Part shown: positions 25,038 to 31,740 of the stretch, piece after piece
How the letters are laid out: each line of letters opens with the position of its first letter
Numbering within the stretch: the first letter of the stretch is position 1
Source: Bacteroidales bacterium UBA5197
GTDB taxonomy: Bacteria > Bacteroidota > Bacteroidia > Bacteroidales > Lentimicrobiaceae
Length of the DNA: 32,373 nucleotides
NCBI GenBank assembly: GCA_002412885.1
Contig: DHVX01000016.1
Location: 1-32,373, forward strand
Reading direction: 5' to 3'
Notes under the pieces: generated by a model
The model's database searches: none
Seen by the model: only the letters and a program-made list of their open reading frames with translations
Told to the model about the DNA's origin: nothing
Made by a program: the position numbers and the translations under genes

Positions 25038-26471
25038 TTATCCATTTAGCAGCAACCCGTTAATATTTCCATCTTTTAAAAACACCTCAGGAACATGCGC
25101 ATGTAATTCCCTTCCCAGATCGGCCATTAACCTGCATTTATGCGGGTCTGACAATAACGGCAAAGCTGGATTCTGAATCTGAGCAAGCAAATCGTGTAAA
25201 TTGGTTTCCAACTCCTTATATTCAGCTACTGCGTGATACCACGTAATGGTCGGAATGTAAACTGCCCGCAGTTTGTATTCGCTCTCACGATCCATAAGTT
25301 TATAGCGCTTAGAGAGTTGCATCACACGTGAGTACTTCTCCATTGCGATAAGCGACTGCATATATGAAGCGAAAAAAGTATGCCATCGAAATTCAAATAT
25401 TTGCTCTTTATAGCCATTAAGGAAGGTTTCGGCATAATCAGCTGCTTCAGTTGCCCGCTTATTTTTGTTAAGTGCCCTGATATAAAAGGAAGCAAAGCCA
25501 ACCCTGTTGTGATGGCTTTTGGTGTTTTTAAGTTCAGGAAATGAATCCTGCATCAGCTTCAGCGCCTTTGTATTCTGATTCTGCCTGAGCAATACAGCAC
25601 AAAGGTTGTTCACATAGTGAAGATAATCGCCGGAGTGCTGCCTGATTGACAAATAGCCATATTCTGATGCTTTATCCAGCTCATTCCTTTTCGAATGAAG
25701 CATAACCCGATTGGCATAATAATTCAGTAAGATGCGACGGGAATAGAATTGTCCTTCACGCATCATCCTGTCAAGCTCATTATACAAGGTGTCCAATTTG
25801 TCGTATTCCTTGTAATTGAAGTAGATAAGAGTCAGCCTTACAATCGCCAGATACCGGTTTAAACCATCGAGTTTATCATTGTAAAAGACATCCTTGAGCC
25901 ATTGTTCCCACTTTCGTGATTCGGTTTTATTTTGGGCATATTGGTTAACAATATCAATGGTTGCTTCATGCAGTTGCCGGTTAACTTCGATGCAATCATT
26001 ATAAAGTGTTTGATATTCAGTGAGAAATCGATCTACAATACGGTTGTAGTGATGCCGGAATCTTATAAGCAGATAAAAACGATAATTCCGTATGATTTCA
26101 TAGAGCCGTATAAAATAATAAGGCGGTTTATCAAAACCCTTAATAAGTCTGATCAACGCATCTTCTTCGCGTGGCGAAATATTATCCGTCATTATTTTGC
26201 GGTCAATCTCAAGCAACCAGCTGTAATAGGCATCCACATCAATGGATTTCAGCTTTTCTGTGATCCAGATTTTAAGATTGGAATATTTGCGCTTATCGAT
26301 CGATAATTTATAAGGAAAAGTCTGCTCGGGATTGTGTGTATTGTGAAGTATAAGTTCAAGAATGCCAATATTTTCAGCATCCTTAAACTGATTAACTGCT
26401 TGCAGGTACGATACTTCATGCGGAAGTAGTGAATTTGCAAAAAGTGTGAAATTCGAAAGTCGGGCAGACAT
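25038..26471 (-). CDS. Helical-repeat (TPR-like) protein of unknown function
   Basis: A 477-residue cytoplasmic protein without signal peptide or membrane segment. I do not recognise the family. The second half (about 215-440) is made of paired helices with TPR-like spacing (YKEYDKLDTLYNELDRMMRE; KRNELDKASEYGYLSIRQH; NQNTKALKLMQDSFPELKN; EKYSRVMQLSKRYKLMDRE). The N-terminal half is rich in Tyr, Arg and Leu helices (YYFIRLYEIIRNYRFYLLIR). A scaffold or protein-interaction role is possible. The start at 26471 is supported by a promoter-like TTTG-17-TATCTTAG on the minus strand, ending 24 bases upstream. It is transcribed divergently from the nitronate monooxygenase gene. Confidence 0.65.
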   Translation of the reverse strand: MSARLSNFTLFANSLLPHEVSYLQAVNQFKDAENIGILELILHNTHNPEQTFPYKLSIDKRKYSNLKIWITEKLKSIDVDAYYSWLLEIDRKIMTDNISPREEDALIRLIKGFDKPPYYFIRLYEIIRNYRFYLLIRFRHHYNRIVDRFLTEYQTLYNDCIEVNRQLHEATIDIVNQYAQNKTESRKWEQWLKDVFYNDKLDGLNRYLAIVRLTLIYFNYKEYDKLDTLYNELDRMMREGQFYSRRILLNYYANRVMLHSKRNELDKASEYGYLSIRQHSGDYLHYVNNLCAVLLRQNQNTKALKLMQDSFPELKNTKSHHNRVGFASFYIRALNKNKRATEAADYAETFLNGYKEQIFEFRWHTFFASYMQSLIAMEKYSRVMQLSKRYKLMDRESEYKLRAVYIPTITWYHAVAEYKELETNLHDLLAQIQNPALPLLSDPHKCRLMADLGRELHAHVPEVFLKDGNINGLLLNG

Positions 26472-26495
26472 TAATCTTAAGAGCTATATTTTGTG

Positions 26496-26524
26496 CTAAG
26501 ATAATGAAACATTTGACAGGCAAA
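26496..26524 (-). promoter_or_regulatory. Promoter of the helical-repeat gene
   Basis: On the minus strand TTTG (26524-26521), a 17-base spacer and TATCTTAG (26503-26496) match the Bacteroidota TTTG/TAnnTTTG promoter, with two changes at the end of the -7 box. It ends 24 bases before the start codon. Confidence 0.5.
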
Positions 26525-26625
26525 GAAACTGTCAATTTTGAAGATGACAATATTTCTACTCTAAGTGGCTCATAATTAACACATATAAATATATTTATAT
26601 TTTCATTAGTGGTCATTGATTGTCG

Positions 26626-26633
26626 TATCTTTA
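26626..26633 (+). promoter_or_regulatory. Possible -7 box of the nitronate monooxygenase gene
   Basis: TATCTTTA differs from TAnnTTTG only at the last base and lies 34 bases upstream of the ATG at 26668. No good TTTG element is found 17 bases upstream (the site reads ATTA), so it is a weak call. Confidence 0.35.
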
Positions 26634-26667
26634 CAGCCATTAACGACACTTAATCACAAAGGGATAA

Positions 26668-27756
26668 ATGAGGGAATTAAAAATTGGTGGGCTCACCATT
26701 CCGGTGCCTATCATACAAGGAGGAATGGGTGTTGGTATATCGATGTCGGGCCTGGCAGCTGCGGTAGCAAATGAAGGCGGAGTTGGCGTTATATCAGCCG
26801 CAGGACTTGGACTGGTGCACAGGAATGCTGCACTTAACTATCTGGAAGCCAATATTGAAGGACTTCGGAAAGAAATCAGGCTCGCAAAAGAGAAAACTCA
26901 GGGTATTATTGGTGTGAATATTATGGTGGCCATGTCGAATTTCGCCGATCTGGTAAACACAGCCATTTCAGAAAAAGCAGACATCATTTTTTCTGGCGCA
27001 GGCTTACCCTTTGATTTGCCTAAATTTCTAAAACCCGACAGCACCACCAAGCTGGTGCCAATTGTTTCATCGGGACGCGCAGCCAAAATTATTTGCGATA
27101 AATGGAAATCTCTTCACAACTACCTTCCCGATGCATTTGTAGTTGAAGGCCCCAAAGCAGGTGGTCATCTTGGTTTTAAAAAAGATCAGATTGATGATTC
27201 CCATTATACACTTGAAGAACTTATTCCTGAAGTAGTTAAGGAAGTCAGGTTTTTTGAGGATAAATACAATCAGGAAATACCGGTTATTGCTGCCGGAGGA
27301 ATTTATACCGGTCAGGATATCTACGAAATTCTGAAAAAAGGCGCCAAAGGTGTTCAGATGGGCACCCGTTTCGTAACAACGGAAGAGTGTGATGCTTCAA
27401 TGGGCTTCAAACAAGCATACATCAATGCAGGGGTGAACGATATTGAAATCATTCAAAGCCCAGTGGGAATGCCAGGAAGAGCAGTGGGTAACAACTTCAT
27501 TGAAAAGGTTAAACAAGGCTTGAAAACGCCCATAAAATGTCCTTTCCACTGCATTAAAACCTGCGATGTTTCAAGCAGCCCGTATTGCATTATAACAGCG
27601 CTTTACAATGCATATAAAGGTAATATGGAAGGCGGTTATGCTTTTGCAGGAAGCAATGCTCATCTGGCAACCAAAATAACTACAGTCAAAGAGATCTTCA
27701 GAGAACTGGTCGCTGATTTTCAAACGGCCATCAATAAAATTGAATCAAAAGATTGA
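26668..27756 (+). CDS. Nitronate monooxygenase / 2-nitropropane dioxygenase-like FMN protein
   Basis: A 362-residue TIM-barrel flavoprotein. The N-terminal IIQGGMGVGISMSGLAAAVANEGG (15-38), GPKAGGHLGF with the family His H167, and AAGGIYTGQDI (208-218) with VQMGTRF (229-235) are FMN-binding and active-site motifs of the NMO/FabK superfamily. A C-terminal extension carries four Cys (C291, C295, C299, C307) in KCPFHCIKTCD...YCI, as I recall for the anaerobe-type branch; whether they bind a metal is not known to me. The likely reaction is oxidation of nitronates such as propionate 3-nitronate, but an enoyl-reductase-like role cannot be ruled out. The gene is single, with a terminator just after it. 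Confidence 0.8.
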   Translation: MRELKIGGLTIPVPIIQGGMGVGISMSGLAAAVANEGGVGVISAAGLGLVHRNAALNYLEANIEGLRKEIRLAKEKTQGIIGVNIMVAMSNFADLVNTAISEKADIIFSGAGLPFDLPKFLKPDSTTKLVPIVSSGRAAKIICDKWKSLHNYLPDAFVVEGPKAGGHLGFKKDQIDDSHYTLEELIPEVVKEVRFFEDKYNQEIPVIAAGGIYTGQDIYEILKKGAKGVQMGTRFVTTEECDASMGFKQAYINAGVNDIEIIQSPVGMPGRAVGNNFIEKVKQGLKTPIKCPFHCIKTCDVSSSPYCIITALYNAYKGNMEGGYAFAGSNAHLATKITTVKEIFRELVADFQTAINKIESKD

Positions 27757-27780
27757 TTTTATTTTAAACCAAAAATAAAA

Positions 27781-27808
27781 CCTCGTTCGTAAATGGAACG
27801 AGGTTTTT
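27781..27808. terminator. Bidirectional rho-independent terminator
   Basis: CCTCGTTC (27781-27788) and GAACGAGG (27796-27803) form a stem with a 7-base loop. TTTTT follows on the plus strand and an A-rich run precedes it, so it can serve both the nitronate monooxygenase gene (ends 27756) and the converging lipoprotein gene (ends 27830). Confidence 0.88.
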
Positions 27809-27829
27809 CTTTCTTATGAAATGATGAGT

Positions 27830-28687
27830 TTAATACAATTCAGTATCGGTTCTTAAAAATACCTGAGTATTGTCGCTTCCGAGCAAACCCGAGCTTCCAA
27901 AACCCAATTCAGGAGTAGGTGGAGTTAATCCATTTACCTGCGGATTGGTTTGAACAACTTCATAAGTCATTTTCACAACAGCGAAATTCTCAAGACTAAA
28001 TATACCCTGATTACTGGCGGCCACAGGCGTCAGCTGTTCCAGACTGATTAGTCTGAATCCGGGCACATTACTGATGCTTTGCTGAAATGTTCCGGTCACT
28101 ACATTTTCAATTCCGCCGATTGTATGTGATTTAAAAATGAAAGTTCCATCAGTTTTGTAATGCATGTAAACCGAGTCAAATCCAAAATTCCCGAAAATTA
28201 CTGAGAGGTTATCTCCGGTAGAAATCCATTCACCAATAATACCGATATCAGACAAATTGGTGGTGATTTTTTCAGTGGCTTTCATAGGGATAGCTTCAGA
28301 ATTAACCACCGAAGTACCTGTTGCAGGGGCAACTGTTATTAGCTCCTCCCCTGTTGCCAATCCACTGGTAAATATCCTGATGTAAGCCAAGGTATCATTT
28401 GAGATATGACTTAGCCTGAAACTGTCGAGCACAGCTTGTCCACCTGAAAAGGTAACAGAGAAATCATCCATGGAAAGAGGCTGATTTACCAATCCGCCTT
28501 TAAAAACACCTTCTGTAAAGCCAATGATAAGTTCTTTATTATCTCCTGAAATACTGATGGTTGTGAATTTCGGACCTATTACAACCGGTGGCGGATCAAC
28601 AATCTCCTTTTCGTCGGAACATGAAATAGCCCCTGTTAAAACAGAGAAAAATAGCAACAGTAAAAGATAATGAGCAATTCGTTTCAT
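27830..28687 (-). CDS. SPII lipoprotein, paralogue of the operon lipoprotein
   Basis: A 285-residue lipoprotein with signal peptide and lipobox GAISC (C23). It has the same layout as the lipoprotein at 17567-18319: an Ig/SwmB-like domain (TISISGDNKELIIGFTEGVF; TGEELITVAPATG), then DIGIIGEWISTGDN and a GIFSLENF...MTYEVVQT strand pair, ending in a Gly/Ser-rich tail LGFGSSGLLGSDNTQVFLRT. The frame is open for 6 more codons upstream; the ATG at 28687 begins the signal peptide and follows a TATCTTTG box. Function is unknown; both proteins are probably surface or outer-membrane anchored. It serves here as the intact reference for the frameshifted copy. Confidence 0.8.
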   Translation of the reverse strand: MKRIAHYLLLLLFFSVLTGAISCSDEKEIVDPPPVVIGPKFTTISISGDNKELIIGFTEGVFKGGLVNQPLSMDDFSVTFSGGQAVLDSFRLSHISNDTLAYIRIFTSGLATGEELITVAPATGTSVVNSEAIPMKATEKITTNLSDIGIIGEWISTGDNLSVIFGNFGFDSVYMHYKTDGTFIFKSHTIGGIENVVTGTFQQSISNVPGFRLISLEQLTPVAASNQGIFSLENFAVVKMTYEVVQTNPQVNGLTPPTPELGFGSSGLLGSDNTQVFLRTDTELY

Positions 28688-28702
28688 ATAATAATATTTA
28701 CG

Positions 28703-28710
28703 CAAAGATA
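28703..28710 (-). promoter_or_regulatory. -7 promoter box of the lipoprotein gene
   Basis: The minus strand reads TATCTTTG, a perfect TAnnTTTG box, ending 15 bases before the start codon at 28687. No clear TTTG is seen at the -33 position. It supports the chosen start over the upstream in-frame ATG at 28705, which overlaps the box. Confidence 0.6.
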
Positions 28711-28852
28711 AATGAAATGTGCAGTAGAATTTTCAGTTTTAAACCTGGCAGCAAGTTTTATCACTTCTGTTTTTAAAGTACAATTACCCGTCAGTTTATA
28801 CTTTGTTTGTCTGTTTATCTTGTCCCCATGCCGTTTTTTAAAGTAAATTTGC

Positions 28853-29536
28853 ATGACTAAGCCAATAGAAATGGAAATACTCGCGGAGCACATTATTAAT
28901 ATTCAAAGGGAGATGCCTCCGAATGTCACTCTGGTGGCAGTTACGAAAACAAGACCTGTTGAATTACTTGAAGAAGCATATTCACTGGGACTTCGCAACT
29001 TCGGTGAAAACAGGGTTCAGGAAATGGTTGAAAAGCAACCGCTATTGCCTGCTGATATTAAATGGCACCAGATCGGGCATCTTCAAACCAATAAAGTTAA
29101 ATTTATCGCCCCTTTTGTTCATCTGATCCATAGCATCGATAGTCTGAAACTTCTTATGGAGGTTAACCGCCAGGCCTTAAAAAATGAACGCATAATTGAT
29201 TGTTTGTTACAGATTTACATCGCCAAAGAAGAAAGCAAATTTGGCCTTGATGAAGAAGAAGCCATTCAGATTCTGAATTCTGCCGAATTCCATGAGTTGG
29301 GAAATATTCGCATATGCGGACTTATGGGCATGGCGACCTACACTGATGATGATAGCACTGTCAGAAGAGAATTCGCTGCACTGAAGACATTTTTTAACCG
29401 CCTTAAATCGGATCATTTTTCCGATAAAGAATATTTCACACACCTTTCCATGGGAATGTCAGGAGATTATCACATTGCCATTGAAGAAGGCAGTACAATG
29501 GTAAGGATAGGGACAGCACTTTTTGGAGAAAGATAA
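28853..29536 (+). CDS. yggS: YggS/PROSC family pyridoxal-phosphate homeostasis protein
   Basis: A 227-residue single-domain PLP protein. The Schiff-base lysine is K32 in VAVTKTRP; FGENRVQEM (about 50-58), WHQIGHLQTNK, GLMGMATY and SMGMSGDYHIAIEEGSTMVRIGTALFGER are family signatures. It keeps vitamin B6 and amino/keto-acid pools in balance in the cytoplasm rather than catalysing a known reaction. A TAAATTTG box at 28844-28851 ends one base before this ATG; if that is the promoter, translation more likely starts at the next ATG (28871, residue 7), giving 221 residues, also normal for the family. It is followed after 18 bases by a DUF3298 gene, probably in one transcript. Confidence 0.9.
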   Translation: MTKPIEMEILAEHIINIQREMPPNVTLVAVTKTRPVELLEEAYSLGLRNFGENRVQEMVEKQPLLPADIKWHQIGHLQTNKVKFIAPFVHLIHSIDSLKLLMEVNRQALKNERIIDCLLQIYIAKEESKFGLDEEEAIQILNSAEFHELGNIRICGLMGMATYTDDDSTVRREFAALKTFFNRLKSDHFSDKEYFTHLSMGMSGDYHIAIEEGSTMVRIGTALFGER

Positions 29537-29554
29537 ACCATAAACACAAAAAAC

Positions 29555-30652
29555 ATGAATCATAATAATAGTAAAGCACTTTTTCTCAGCATTTTCATGA
29601 TGTTTCTCATGATATCAGCACATGGTCAGAACCGTTATCTTCATCTGACTGGAAGTATCGAAAACGAAGAAAAGGTCTCGGCCGATCTGGTGATAACCGG
29701 AGAAAAGATATACGGGTTTATTCAAAATCACTTTACCCGTGAAGCTCCGCTAAGAGTCACAGGAAGCCTTCTTGATGGCGGAATTATAAACCTGATTAAT
29801 AAAACCACAGATATTGAATTTATTACAGCAACAATGTCTGAAAATGATTTAATAACCGGAAAGTGGAAAGATTTTGCAGGAGAAGAACGTCCTTTTGAAA
29901 TGTCAGTTATCTATCCTGAAGGAAGTCACAAATTCGGAGTAACCGCTGTTTCATCTATGCAATCACTGATCGACTCACCGGATTCGCCCATGGCTGTTTT
30001 CGAATCCTGTATTCTCACCCCTTCCAATTTTCTCAACAAAGCATTCAATGACAGCTTTATGACGTTGGTTTACAAAGATTTATTCAAAAGCAACAATGCC
30101 AGCGACCCGAATGTTATGCTGAAAAGTCATGAATCAGCTTTTTTTGATCAATACCGGGTTAACAATACCGATATCAATACGAAAGAAAACTATCAGTTCC
30201 TTAACTGGGAAAAACGAAAGATTTTATCTGTCGTTTTCAATGAATCTGATCTGGTAAGCCTTAATTTCCAGGATTATACATACACGGGTGGCGCCTCTGG
30301 ACTTGAAATGAACAGGTATCTTGTTTTTGATTTTACGAAAGGAACTAAAATCGGAATCTTCGACATCATTCAAAAGGAGAAAGAAAATACACTTTCTGAA
30401 CTTATCAAATCTGAAATATGTCGCAAATTAAATATCGATCCCTCGGGACAGTTGACAGATAATGGCTTCTTCAGTAATGATGTTTTTGTTACTTCCAACT
30501 TCTATTTGACTTCCTATGGCATTCTATTTCACTACAATACCTACGAACTTGCCGGACAGGAAACCGGGCCGTTGAGTGTCTATCTTCCATTCAATAATCT
30601 TACGGAAGTCCTTATTAGTGAAGGAATCACTGCAAGAAAAGTTGTCAAATAA
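29555..30652 (+). CDS. Exported DUF3298-domain protein
   Basis: A 365-residue protein with a signal peptide (ALFLSIFMMFLMISAHGQ, cleavage near residue 22-25). Residues about 30-120 form a beta-rich N-terminal part with three or four strands (SADLVITGEKIYGFI). From about 200 on it matches the DUF4163/DUF3298 pair: SVVFNESDLVSLNFQDYTYTGGASG (YTGGASG at 243-249), FDFTKGTKIGIFDII and the C-terminal SVYLPFNNLTEVL. These domains occur in RsiV-type anti-sigma factors and in many exported proteins with no known activity; no anti-sigma domain or membrane helix is present here. It lies 18 bases after yggS and probably shares its transcript. Confidence 0.75.
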   Translation: MNHNNSKALFLSIFMMFLMISAHGQNRYLHLTGSIENEEKVSADLVITGEKIYGFIQNHFTREAPLRVTGSLLDGGIINLINKTTDIEFITATMSENDLITGKWKDFAGEERPFEMSVIYPEGSHKFGVTAVSSMQSLIDSPDSPMAVFESCILTPSNFLNKAFNDSFMTLVYKDLFKSNNASDPNVMLKSHESAFFDQYRVNNTDINTKENYQFLNWEKRKILSVVFNESDLVSLNFQDYTYTGGASGLEMNRYLVFDFTKGTKIGIFDIIQKEKENTLSELIKSEICRKLNIDPSGQLTDNGFFSNDVFVTSNFYLTSYGILFHYNTYELAGQETGPLSVYLPFNNLTEVLISEGITARKVVK

Positions 30653-30733
30653 AGGAGACTTACCAAAGACGACCAAAATCTGCCTTTTAAATTGATGCAT
30701 CATAACTTAACATTCAATTAACATTGGCTTTAA

Positions 30734-30762
30734 TTTGGCTTAACAGTGCTGTTGTATTTTTG
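30734..30762 (+). promoter_or_regulatory. Bacteroidota promoter of the small CarboxypepD_reg-like gene
   Basis: TTTG (30734-30737), a 17-base spacer and TATTTTTG (30755-30762) match the Bacteroidota -33/-7 consensus fully. The start ATG at 30784 lies 21 bases after the -7 box. The promoter overlaps the upstream in-frame ATG region (30724), which rules out that longer start. Confidence 0.75.
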
Positions 30763-30783
30763 CATTGTTCAAAACCAAAGACC

Positions 30784-31137
30784 ATGAAAAAAGTATTCAG
30801 TGTAATAATCGTTTTACTTGCTGTGATAATGACAACTGCTCCGGCAATGGCGACCCTCAACCCTACCAAAGCCCCTTCAGCAACCGCTGCCATCAACGGT
30901 ACAGTGCTTGATTATCAATCAGGTGAAACTCTTGCAGGTGTAGCTGTTTCTGTAGAAGGCACTGATTTGAAAGTTTACACCGATCTTGATGGAAATTTCA
31001 CCATTAATAATCTTGAGCCAGGAACATACAATCTTGTTCTCTCAATGATTTCCTACAAAAGCAGTCTTGTTGAGAATCTTGAACTTCAGGCCAATGAGAA
31101 AGAATTAATCGACATCAAACTCGATAACATCAGATAG
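30784..31137 (+). CDS. Small exported CarboxypepD_reg-like (Ig-fold) protein
   Basis: A 117-residue protein with a signal peptide (KKVFSVIIVLLAVIMTTAPAMA) and a single CarboxypepD_reg-like domain: NGTVLDYQSGETLAGVAVSVEG, TDLDGNFTINNLEPGTYNL and SMISYKSSLVENLEL. This beta-sandwich is usually the N-terminal part of SusC/TonB-dependent receptors, but here it stands alone, with no plug or barrel. It has its own strong promoter and its own terminator, so it is a separate transcription unit. A periplasmic or surface role is likely; the partner is unknown. The start at 30784 is chosen because the signal peptide begins there and the promoter lies just upstream. Confidence 0.8.
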   Translation: MKKVFSVIIVLLAVIMTTAPAMATLNPTKAPSATAAINGTVLDYQSGETLAGVAVSVEGTDLKVYTDLDGNFTINNLEPGTYNLVLSMISYKSSLVENLELQANEKELIDIKLDNIR

Positions 31138-31159
31138 TTTTTGCATAATTTTCTTTTAA

Positions 31160-31191
31160 AACCTGACTGTTTATTCGGTCAGGTTTTTTTT
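31160..31191 (+). terminator. Rho-independent terminator after the CarboxypepD_reg-like gene
   Basis: AACCTGAC (31160-31167) pairs with GTCAGGTT (31178-31185), with a 10-base loop, and is followed by a run of T to 31191. It lies 22 bases after the stop codon. Confidence 0.9.
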
Positions 31192-31316
31192 GTATAATGT
31201 AAGAGTTATGGTGAGTTGCCTTTTGCAAAGGTTTAGAAGATAAATAAGCTTAATCCTGCTCACATTAAAGTATAAAAATCCTTTCAAACTTTCTGAAAAT
31301 GAATAAGGATGCTGTT

Positions 31317-31366
31317 TACGCCTGTCGTCACTTCATTATGCTAAAATATATTTTTGAGTACCAACT
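31317..31366 (-). repeat. Dispersed intergenic repeat, copy 3 (diverged)
   Basis: Read on the minus strand it is AGTTGGTACTCA, an A/T run, TAGCATAATG, then GTGACGACAGG, close to the copy at 5318-5364. It is a diverged direct repeat of the copy at 31557-31618. The rest of the 31192-31685 gap is AT-rich and holds no gene that I can see; TGAGGTGT (31433-31440) and ACACCTCA (31531-31538) form a further inverted pair. Confidence 0.6.
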
Positions 31367-31556
31367 ACCAATGAAATTGTAAATGTGAATGTAATAAAAA
31401 GTATTAACACTAACCTAACACGAAAGTCATACTGAGGTGTAATTTATTTCATAAAAAGCAATATTTCATGACGTCAACTTTGAGCGACCAGCTAAGTATA
31501 CAATTATTTGATGATCAGCTACTTATTGAAACACCTCAATGGTAGTCGAAGTGTCT

Positions 31557-31618
31557 GAACGCTTGATTTACCTGTCATCTCTGCATTATGCTCATTTTTT
31601 TTGAGTTCAACTCAGGGT
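31557..31618 (-). repeat. Dispersed intergenic repeat, copy 4
   Basis: Read on the minus strand it is CCCTGAGTTGAACTC, an A run, TGAGCATAATGC, AGAGATGACAGG, TAAATCAAGCG. This is the closest match to the copy at 24741-24800. It is flanked on the left by TAGTCGAAGTGTC, a relic of the CTCCGCTCAG/CGGAGTCGAAG motif found next to the other copies. Confidence 0.7.
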
Positions 31619-31685
31619 GACTGATCACTATATAAGAACCGCTGAATAACAATTGCGGTTGTAAATCCGGGTCATCTAAAAACTT

Positions 31686-31720
31686 AAAAAAAAAGCCACC
31701 ACCCTAAGGCAATGGCTTTT
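31686..31720 (-). terminator. Rho-independent terminator after the FKBP gene
   Basis: AAAAGCCA (31691-31698) pairs with TGGCTTTT (31713-31720); on the minus strand the stem is followed by a run of nine T (plus A at 31686-31694). It lies 20 bases past the FKBP stop codon. Confidence 0.85.
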
Positions 31721-31740
31721 AAAAATAATGTGTTTAAGGA

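Noticed and set aside
28844..28851. TAAATTTG as a firm promoter of yggS
   Set aside because: It fits the -7 consensus but ends one base before the first ATG and has no TTTG at 17 bases; it is mentioned only as a hint that translation may start at 28871.
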